From the NCBI GenBank assembly GCA_001771235.1, contig METF01000143.1, positions 1 through 5,620 of the forward strand: a DNA stretch of 5,620 nt, written 5' to 3'. Under the pieces are notes generated by a model that was given only the letters and a program-made list of their open reading frames with translations, was not told the DNA's origin and did no database searches. The stretch comes from Candidatus Zhuqueibacterota bacterium RBG_16_48_16. Lineage in GTDB: Bacteria > Zhuqueibacterota > Zhuqueibacteria > Residuimicrobiales > Sediminimicrobiaceae. Shown here one piece after another: positions 1 through 4,603 of this stretch. The translations under genes were made by a program, and so were the position numbers. Positions within the stretch are counted from its first letter, which is position 1; each line of letters begins with the position of its first letter.

Positions 1-1187
1 CACCTGTAACCGGTAAAAAATCCAACTATTTTCTGCCAAATATTTTCAAACGACGACCGGTGATCCCTGTTTTTCCAGTGAAAAGTGCCGAACGTACCCA
101 GTAAACCGACCAGCACCACATAGGGGATTTGCAAAACAAACCAGAGGAAAAAATACCAGAGCAGGTCCTGGCGGTGAAAACATTTTGCCGTGCGAAGCGC
201 GATGAGCAGCTCCGCAGCGGCTTTTGACAGCAGGCAGAAAAAAATCGCATTACTATGCCCGGTCATGAGCGCCAGCGGCGTGCCGATAAGCAGGTCAAGG
301 CTGTAACAAAAAACGACGGCAAGATAGGAAAAAAACAGCGGATTTAAATGTACCTGGTAAGAGCCGTTGGAGGCCCATCGTTTTCTCTGGTCCAGCAGGC
401 TCATGAGCGATTGTTGCGGTTTGGATGAGGTAAACGCCGCGGCGTGCGAGGCGAATCTTATTTTCCAGTTGGTGTATTTTCGAACGAGCTGTAAAAGCAG
501 GATGTCGTCTCCGGAAATTCTGTGGGCGACCGGGTTGTAGCCGTTGACATCCTGAAACGCGGATCTCCTGTAGCCCAGGTTTTGGCCGGTCGCGGCGAGC
601 GGATAGCCCAAATTGCAGGAGCCGGCGGCAGCGCCCATGAGCTGCAAAAAATCAAAGGCCTGAAGTCGCTCGAGGAAATTTTGGCCTGCTGTTTTCAGGC
701 CGAATTGCGAAAAGCCAATCACGAATCCCACATCACTTTCGAAACAGGCGTTCATCGATTCGATCCAGCGCGAGCCCAGGCGGCAATCCGCATCCGTCGT
801 CAGGATAATCTCGCCGCGCGAAGCCTCCACGCCCTTTTGCAGGGCGTATTTTTTAGGGCTATAGCCGGGCGGACTTTTGTCGATGTGAATGGCCCTGATG
901 TTGGCGAATTCCCCGGCATATCGCTCGACGATCTCCCCGGTCTTGTCCGACGAGCCGTCGTTGGCCACGATCACTTCAAATAGTGCCGCAGGATATGTTT
1001 GATGGGTCAGGTCGTACAGCACTTTGCCGACGTTGTTCTCTTCGTTGCGCGCCGCGATGACCACGGAAATTTTATGCTGATGGGTGTTCCTGCCTTTTCC
1101 GGGGAAATGCAATCCGATGTAAAAGATCAGCACGGTGACGGCATAGAGGATGCCGAGGAAAAGCGCTATGTGGGTTAAGAAACTCAA
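1..1187 (-). CDS. Membrane family-2 glycosyltransferase (3' end cut by the window edge)
   Basis: Predicted inner-membrane GT-A glycosyltransferase (GT2, COG1215-like) that would move a sugar from a nucleotide-sugar to a growing glycan or lipid acceptor; donor and acceptor are unknown. The frame is open for 395 codons to the left edge, and the two leftover bases are TG, so a TGA stop could follow at once. Visible: N-terminal membrane helix (about residues 7-27), SVVIAARNEE (41-50), ANDGSSD (75-81), SPKK (110-113), metal-binding TDADC (131-135), SGDD (225-228, likely catalytic-base region), QRKRW (267-271, the QxxRW motif), then about three membrane helices (284-305, 312-332, 342-365) and FHWKNR (369-374). 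The start is TTG at 1187: no ATG lies in frame near the N-terminus, and this start keeps the first helix. The ribosome site (AGAGA) is weak. The gene begins 25 nt after the upstream glycosyltransferase stops, so co-transcription is likely. It shares a CFExDVGxVIGFS block with that neighbour. Family is confident, substrate is not. Confidence 0.88.
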   Translation of the reverse strand, partial: MSFLTHIALFLGILYAVTVLIFYIGLHFPGKGRNTHQHKISVVIAARNEENNVGKVLYDLTHQTYPAALFEVIVANDGSSDKTGEIVERYAGEFANIRAIHIDKSPPGYSPKKYALQKGVEASRGEIILTTDADCRLGSRWIESMNACFESDVGFVIGFSQFGLKTAGQNFLERLQAFDFLQLMGAAAGSCNLGYPLAATGQNLGYRRSAFQDVNGYNPVAHRISGDDILLLQLVRKYTNWKIRFASHAAAFTSSKPQQSLMSLLDQRKRWASNGSYQVHLNPLFFSYLAVVFCYSLDLLIGTPLALMTGHSNAIFFCLLSKAAAELLIALRTAKCFHRQDLLWYFFLWFVLQIPYVVLVGLLGTFGTFHWKNRDHRSSFENIWQKIVGFFTGYR

Positions 1188-1212
1188 TTCATTCTGTCTC
1201 TGAAATAAGCAA

Positions 1213-2343
1213 TCACGAACGTTTCCAATGAAATCTGACGAGCTGGCCCAACGCAGCGAAAACAACCACGTAAGGGATGTGGAACAGCGCCACCAAAGGA
1301 TAGGCTTTCAGGTAGCGCAGGCGATCCATGCGTTTGGCAAAAATAACAAGTAAAATGAAATCTGCAAAGATTTTTATCAAAAGTGAGCAGATCACAGCGG
1401 CAGAAATGGCCGGGATCGCCAGGGCGGCCGGCAGGCCGAGGAACAACAGGACGAAATAAAGAAACAATGCTGACAGGGTAAATGTCATTTTAATGCCGTA
1501 GTGAAAGCCCTTTGAAGCGTGGCGAATCCGCTGATGGAAAAACTTTGCGCCGCTGTCGAGCAAATAAGTCGGCACAACTGTGCGGCTATCCATGGCATAA
1601 TGGACCCGCCAGGATGTCCGGTTGACTACCAGCCGGAGAAACAGGTCGTCGTCGCCGGAGACGAAGCGGCTGATCTTGTCGAATCCACCGACCTGCTGGT
1701 ACACCGACTTTCGATAAGACAGGTTCCTGCCGTTGCATGTTGCCGGAAAGCCCAGGGCTGTCGTTCCCGCAGCAATCGCGGCCAGAGCCAGCGCGTCAAG
1801 GGCGAGGAAATAATCGAACGGACTTTTCAGCTTGGGCAGCTCGTAGGGCGAAAAGCCGATGACCAGCCCGACATCCGGCTCAAAGCAGGCGACCAGGGTG
1901 CGGAGCCAGGTGGCGGGAGGACGGCAATCCGCATCGGTCAGGGCAATGATTTCTCCCGTCGCCCGACTGATGCCAAGATGCAGCGCATTTTTTTTCGGCG
2001 ATGCGACGCGCTGCCGGTCTTTCGCGTGCAGCAGCCGGATTCGAGTCGATGGACTGTCCTTTTCGAATTGCGCCACAATCTGCGCCGTTCGATCCGTCGA
2101 CGCGTCGTCGACAACGATGATCTCATAGCGCTCTTTGGGATAATCCTGGCCGATGAGCGCCGTCAGCACGTCGCCGATATGTTTTTCTTCATTCCTCGCC
2201 GCGACGACCACGGAAATATCGTACAGTCTCTTATTTTGCGATGGCTTGAGTTTCAAGAGTCCGAAGGCGATGAAAAGGATGCCGGCGGCATAGGCGGCGG
2301 TCGAAACGATCAGCAGGATGTTGAAAACGGGGGAAGCGTCCAT
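1213..2343 (-). CDS. Membrane family-2 glycosyltransferase with QRIRH in place of QxxRW
   Basis: Complete 376-residue GT2 glycosyltransferase, predicted to sit in the inner membrane with its GT-A catalytic domain in the cytoplasm. Order of parts: N-terminal membrane helix (about 6-30), SVVVAARNEE (44-53), nucleotide-binding VVDDASTD (77-84), SPKK (115-118), DxD motif in TDADC (136-140), CNGRN (203-207), SGDDD (229-233), QRIRH (271-275), then roughly three membrane helices (284-304, 307-335, 348-368) and a short FHWKRS end. The odd point is His275, where processive and related GT2 enzymes carry the Trp of QxxRW; both sister proteins here keep the Trp. The ATG at 2343 is the first start after an in-frame TAA, so the start is firm, although no good Shine-Dalgarno is seen. 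A 486-nt gap upstream implies its own promoter, and the next glycosyltransferase follows after 25 nt. Sugar and acceptor are not predictable. A role in envelope polysaccharide or glycolipid synthesis is inferred from the neighbours. Confidence 0.93.
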   Translation of the reverse strand: MDASPVFNILLIVSTAAYAAGILFIAFGLLKLKPSQNKRLYDISVVVAARNEEKHIGDVLTALIGQDYPKERYEIIVVDDASTDRTAQIVAQFEKDSPSTRIRLLHAKDRQRVASPKKNALHLGISRATGEIIALTDADCRPPATWLRTLVACFEPDVGLVIGFSPYELPKLKSPFDYFLALDALALAAIAAGTTALGFPATCNGRNLSYRKSVYQQVGGFDKISRFVSGDDDLFLRLVVNRTSWRVHYAMDSRTVVPTYLLDSGAKFFHQRIRHASKGFHYGIKMTFTLSALFLYFVLLFLGLPAALAIPAISAAVICSLLIKIFADFILLVIFAKRMDRLRYLKAYPLVALFHIPYVVVFAALGQLVRFHWKRS

Positions 2344-2356
2344 GCTTTTTTGATAT

Positions 2357-2397
2357 CTTAGAAATTAAATTTTGCCATTTTTTGGAAAAAATCTAAG
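2357..2397 (-). promoter_or_regulatory. AT-rich leader with nested palindromes before the glycosyltransferase start
   Basis: Just upstream of the ATG at 2343 a 7-bp perfect palindrome, ATTTTTT-gg-AAAAAAT (2377-2392), sits inside outer arms CTTAGA (2357-2362) and TCTAAG (2392-2397). In the transcript the outer arms could pair close to the ribosome-binding region, which otherwise has no clear Shine-Dalgarno. AT richness alone makes such palindromes fairly likely, so a regulatory role is only a possibility. Confidence 0.2.
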
Positions 2398-2402
2398 CTT
2401 AA

Positions 2403-2439
2403 CGCAGAGGCCGCTGAGTACGCGGAGGTTCGCAGAGAG
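2403..2439. repeat. Degenerate 9-nt tandem repeat, consensus CGCNGAG, four units
   Basis: Four units begin at 2403, 2412, 2421 and 2431, with spacings of 9, 9 and 10 nt. Each carries CGC followed by A, T, G or A and then GAG; the last two bases of each unit vary. From memory, similar CGCAGAG-type stretches are scattered between genes in many environmental bacterial genomes, but I cannot confirm this here. No function is known to me. Confidence 0.6.
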
Positions 2440-2535
2440 CTTGGAAAAACTCGTCAATTTTCATAGCTCAGTAAAGATACAACGAAAGTTAAAAGTCGAA
2501 TAATGATCTATCAATTCAGTTTACTAAAAAGAGGG

Positions 2536-2560
2536 TGTCATTCCTTTAGGAATCTTTGTC
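2536..2560 (+). repeat. REP-like palindromic repeat, copy A
   Basis: A 25-nt element starting TGTCATTCC and ending CTTTGTC. Its core ATTCCT-tt-AGGAAT (2540-2553) forms a perfect 6-bp hairpin. It matches the reverse complement of 2645-2669 at 21 of 25 positions, and the four differences leave both hairpins fully paired. Confidence 0.65.
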
Positions 2561-2600
2561 AAGTGTGCACAAATTGAAAAAAACGCAAACGGATATGGGA

Positions 2601-2616
2601 ATTCCTCCTAAGAAAT
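2601..2616. repeat. Degenerate hairpin of the same type, copy B
   Basis: ATTCCT (2601-2606) faces AGAAAT (2611-2616) across a 4-nt loop, with one mismatched pair in a 6-bp stem. It resembles the elements at 2540, 2652 and 2741 but lacks their clear flanks. It is a weak family member and could be chance. Confidence 0.3.
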
Positions 2617-2644
2617 GCCACTACAGCGGGTACGATTACACAAT

Positions 2645-2669
2645 GACAAAGATTCTCAAGAGAATGACA
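2645..2669 (-). repeat. REP-like palindromic repeat, copy C (inverted)
   Basis: Inverted partner of 2536-2560. Its core ATTCTC-aa-GAGAAT (2652-2665) is a perfect 6-bp hairpin. Compared with copy A, a C:G and a T:A pair are swapped in order, so both arms changed together. The flanks TGTC and CTTTGTC are the same in both copies when read in the same orientation. Confidence 0.65.
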
Positions 2670-2688
2670 GTCACGCTGAATTGGGACA

Positions 2689-2712
2689 TGGTAGATGGTA
2701 TTCGGTCTACCA
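2689..2712. repeat. Perfect 7-bp inverted repeat with a 10-nt loop
   Basis: TGGTAGA (2689-2695) and TCTACCA (2706-2712) are exact reverse complements. The sequence is unrelated to the ATTCYY hairpins beside it. No T-run follows on either strand, so it is not a typical intrinsic terminator. It could stabilise the 3' end of the Wzi-like transcript. Confidence 0.4.
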
Positions 2713-2737
2713 CAACGACGCATCCGACACACTATAC

Positions 2738-2760
2738 GTCATTCCTCAAGAAATTTACAT
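2738..2760 (+). repeat. Degenerate REP-like element, copy D
   Basis: GTCATTCCT matches the start of the element at 2536, and ATTCCT-ca-AGAAAT (2741-2754) gives a 6-bp stem with one mismatch. It has the same orientation as the 2536 copy and appears to be a decayed member of the same family. Confidence 0.4.
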
Positions 2761-2782
2761 AAAAAGTTCCGTTGTATCAAGT

Positions 2783-2800
2783 TTCAGGCTTCAGGCTTCA
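2783..2800. repeat. 7-nt tandem repeat TTCAGGC, about 2.5 units
   Basis: TTCAGGC occurs at 2783-2789 and 2790-2796, followed by a partial TTCA. It is a short simple repeat beyond the stop of the Wzi-like gene, and no function is evident. Confidence 0.55.
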
Positions 2801-2829
2801 TTTTTCTGTCGACTCGAGGCAGGGTTTCG

Positions 2830-4434
2830 CTAGTAATTAAAATAAAGCTCGAATGCGACCAGATGGTCGTGCGAAAAACGCCCGCGGATTTGGGCGAGAT
2901 TTTGGACGTCCTGGTAAACGTAGGACAAGCGGCAAAAAACATCGCGGCGAATCTGATCGCTGATCACCAGGCCGATCCGTTTTTGTCTTTCGACCGTGCC
3001 GCTCAAAAAGTGTTTTTCAGTCCCGGATTCGGGCCGCGACTGCGTGTCCGCAGCACCCGCTCCTTTTCTCAGGCGTTCCAGCGACAGCTCGATGCGGACG
3101 TCCCGCCCAAGCTGGTAACCGGCCTGCAGATAGGCGGCGTCCGAATTGGGGCCGAGCCAGTGGCCGATGATCCTGTCATCACTGGTGTAGACGTTCACCG
3201 AGTCGTGATGGCTGTAGACAAAAGGCTCGATCCGGGTATACTCGAATCTCATGTCGAAATTTCTGACATGAAAAGGCTCGGCCCACAATCCGCCGAAAAG
3301 AAAGGCGAATTTATTGCCGAAATATTTTGTCAGGCTTTGGGTCGATGTCATATCGTCGATGAAAAATTCGCCGTATAATTTCACACCGGTGATCACGGTC
3401 GATGTCAGGTCGAGGCTCAGGGCGTTGTTATCCAGATCGCCGAGATGGTGCTCGGCAATGTGGTAGGGCATGAACGGGTTTATGTATGAAAGCTCGATGT
3501 CGCGTCCGCCGTAAACGACGCTTTCGCAGGCGCCGAGATAAAGGCCGGGCAAGAGCATCACATCCAATCGATGCGCGGCCAGGTATTTGGCGCCGACATC
3601 GCTTTTCAGCAGGGCGTGCATGCTGCTGAACCGGAAGCGCGAGAAGCGGACGCCCAGGCGAAGCATGTCCGAGGGAGGCAGGTTTTGTGAGATCGCCAGC
3701 GCACCACGATAGCCGGGACCCCAATTGATTTCGTCGCGGCCCAGCTCCAGCAGCAGCCACGGTTTTTCGTACACCAGGTAGCCAATTGCCTGTTTGTGAA
3801 AAGTTTGCTCCGAGGGTAAGAAATGGAACAATCCCGACGACGAAGTGAGCTGCCCGCGGTCGTTCCCGTCACGGATAGTCCTGTTCCGCGCATCCAGGTA
3901 AAAGCCGATTTTTCCTTGCAATTGAGCGCGAAGAATGCCGCCGGCGACGGTCTCGGAAAGCAGTTGCCGGGAGCCGAATTGCCGGCCGCGGTTCGAGCGG
4001 ACGGTTTGGCGGCCATAAACATCGACGTGGGTGCGGCTCGCCGTGGTGTTCCACGTTGCCAGATGGTTTTCCGTCTTTGCGGGAAATATCATGCCCTCTC
4101 TGTTTCGCAGCTCTTCGATAAAATCGCCTTTGAGCTGATCGAACAGCGCCCGTTCGGCGGGCGTCAATAGGTCCGGGAATTTTCGAGCTTTAACATCGAT
4201 CTCTGCGATTATATCGGCGACAGTCTGCCGCGACACCGGCTTAGCCCGCAGATCGAGCGAGGAGAAAATCCCTTTTGCCTCCAGCCGGTCGAGGAATTCG
4301 TAGCCCCAGTAATCGAGCGGCACATTCACCGACTGGCCGAAGGCCGAAGCGCCGACAAGCACGGGAAGCACAGCCGTTATCCATATAAACAGGGTTGATC
4401 GCATAAGTCTTTGAAACCGATCACGGATAGTCAA
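2830..4434 (-). CDS. Wzi-like capsule-assembly outer-membrane protein with an SLH-like N-terminal segment
   Basis: A 534-residue secreted protein resembling the Wzi capsule-assembly family, whose Escherichia member is an outer-membrane barrel that helps hold capsule on the surface. Visible: a signal peptide (hydrophobic run about 15-31, cleavage likely near ASA/FGQ at 30-34); an SLH-like segment (38-81: DYWGYEFLDRLEAKGI, then a PVSRQ turn and a helix); a charged helix (90-112); then alternating beta strands to the end. Family-type motifs are NWGPG (237-241), INPF (318-321), DLDNN (333-337) and GEFFIDD (355-361). The last residues, ELYFNY, alternate hydrophobic or aromatic residues as expected for BAM-assembled barrels. 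The start is TTG at 4434 with AAAGG nine bases upstream. An ATG at 4404 would give a more compact signal peptide but has a poorer ribosome site. It is longer than the roughly 480-residue E. coli Wzi, partly through the extra N-terminal segment. It sits between glycosyltransferase genes, which supports a role in surface glycan assembly; the glycan is unknown. Confidence 0.82.
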   Translation of the reverse strand: MTIRDRFQRLMRSTLFIWITAVLPVLVGASAFGQSVNVPLDYWGYEFLDRLEAKGIFSSLDLRAKPVSRQTVADIIAEIDVKARKFPDLLTPAERALFDQLKGDFIEELRNREGMIFPAKTENHLATWNTTASRTHVDVYGRQTVRSNRGRQFGSRQLLSETVAGGILRAQLQGKIGFYLDARNRTIRDGNDRGQLTSSSGLFHFLPSEQTFHKQAIGYLVYEKPWLLLELGRDEINWGPGYRGALAISQNLPPSDMLRLGVRFSRFRFSSMHALLKSDVGAKYLAAHRLDVMLLPGLYLGACESVVYGGRDIELSYINPFMPYHIAEHHLGDLDNNALSLDLTSTVITGVKLYGEFFIDDMTSTQSLTKYFGNKFAFLFGGLWAEPFHVRNFDMRFEYTRIEPFVYSHHDSVNVYTSDDRIIGHWLGPNSDAAYLQAGYQLGRDVRIELSLERLRKGAGAADTQSRPESGTEKHFLSGTVERQKRIGLVISDQIRRDVFCRLSYVYQDVQNLAQIRGRFSHDHLVAFELYFNY

Positions 4435-4443
4435 ATTACCCAG

Positions 4444-4448
4444 CCTTT
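4444..4448 (-). promoter_or_regulatory. Ribosome-binding site supporting the TTG start of the Wzi-like gene
   Basis: On the minus strand AAAGG lies nine bases before the TTG at 4434, a usual Shine-Dalgarno distance. The alternative ATG at 4404 has only AAAGA close upstream. This favours TTG, though not decisively. Confidence 0.45.
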
Positions 4449-4481
4449 AAAAAAGTCAAAATCATTAAGAATGTTCTAATA

Positions 4482-4517
4482 GAGTGACTTGAGTGCCTGG
4501 AGTGTCTTGAGTGAGTG
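4482..4517. repeat. 9-nt tandem repeat, GAGTGNCTK type, four units
   Basis: Units begin at 4482, 4491, 4500 and 4509 with an exact 9-nt period. GAGTG is invariant in all four; the remaining four bases are ACTT, CCTG, TCTT and AGTG. It has the same period and copy number as the repeat at 2403 but an unrelated unit. It is intergenic, so the period is not set by codons. Confidence 0.7.
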
Positions 4518-4531
4518 TAACTCAAGCCACT
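4501..4531. repeat. 12-nt inverted repeat with a 7-nt loop
   Basis: AGTGTCTTGAGT (4501-4512) pairs with ACTCAAGCCACT (4520-4531) at 11 of 12 positions. The left arm is built from the last units of the 9-nt tandem repeat. On the minus strand, the sense of the genes, no T-run follows, so a simple intrinsic terminator is unlikely in that direction. A short T-rich stretch follows on the plus strand. Confidence 0.5.
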
Positions 4532-4562
4532 TCGTTTTGATCCTGTTTCTTGAGAGGGTGTT

Positions 4563-4594
4563 AAAAGAACAGCCGGATTACCCTGTAATTGGCT
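4563..4594 (-). terminator. Probable intrinsic terminator after the upstream glycosyltransferase
   Basis: Beginning nine bases after the stop at 4604, the minus strand reads AGCC, an unpaired A, ATTAC, loop AGG, GTAAT, unpaired CC, GGCT (4594 to 4571). That gives a nine-pair stem with a small internal loop, followed directly by GTTCTTTT (4570-4563). The position and T-rich tail fit rho-independent termination. The internal loop and imperfect T-run limit confidence. Confidence 0.5.
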
Positions 4595-4603
4595 ACAACC
4601 CGC

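Larger units (their letters stand above)
2344..2829. other. Repeat-rich intergenic region between the Wzi-like and glycosyltransferase genes
   Basis: This 486-nt gap lies downstream of the Wzi-like gene and upstream of the middle glycosyltransferase. It is more AT-rich than the genes. From left to right it holds an AT-rich leader with palindromes (2357-2397), a four-unit 9-nt repeat (2403-2439), four small ATTCYY hairpins (2540-2754), a further 7-bp hairpin (2689-2712) and a 7-nt tandem repeat (2783-2800). No RNA gene is recognised, and no strong sigma-70 promoter or T-tailed terminator can be defended on the minus strand. A 68-codon plus-strand frame crossing the hairpins (2556-2762, TTG start) has no recognisable protein character. 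The region must hold the 3' end of one transcript and probably the promoter of the next. Confidence 0.7.
4435..4603. other. Intergenic region upstream of the Wzi-like gene
   Basis: This 169-nt gap holds, in minus-strand order, a probable terminator for the upstream glycosyltransferase, a hairpin, a 9-nt tandem repeat and the AAAGG ribosome site of the Wzi-like gene. The terminator implies a separate promoter for that gene, but no -35/-10 pair with acceptable match and spacing stood out. Confidence 0.6.

Noticed and set aside
941..970. Asn in place of the first Asp in the nucleotide-binding motif (ANDGS, also INDHS in the right-hand gene)
   Set aside because: NDGS/NDHS forms are common in active GT2 enzymes and the key second Asp is kept, so this is not a defect.
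522..983. 153-codon plus-strand open frame
   Set aside because: Antisense to the catalytic domain of the left-hand glycosyltransferase, whose frame reads without interruption.
1..1187. Suspicion that the left-hand glycosyltransferase is a frameshifted pseudogene
   Set aside because: Reading it codon by codon gives one open frame from 1187 to the edge with all motifs in order.
1519..2361. 280-codon plus-strand open frame
   Set aside because: It lies wholly antisense to the middle glycosyltransferase, which carries every expected family motif. The plus-strand product is Arg/Gly-rich with no recognisable domain.
2536..2760. CRISPR array
   Set aside because: The repeats are palindromic, in mixed orientation and unevenly spaced, and no cas gene is present.
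2556..2762. 68-codon plus-strand frame across the hairpin cluster, and an overlapping 72-codon frame
   Set aside because: They cross the palindromic repeats, have low-complexity Thr/Lys content and lack a ribosome site I can defend.
2808..2818. GTCGACTCGAG, which looks like a SalI-XhoI cloning linker
   Set aside because: It is 11 bases with no vector-like flank, and the Wzi-like gene ends naturally a few bases away. Chance is the simpler explanation.
2695..3378. 227-codon plus-strand open frame
   Set aside because: Mostly antisense to the Wzi-like gene, and it begins inside the repeat-rich gap. No domain or membrane pattern supports it.
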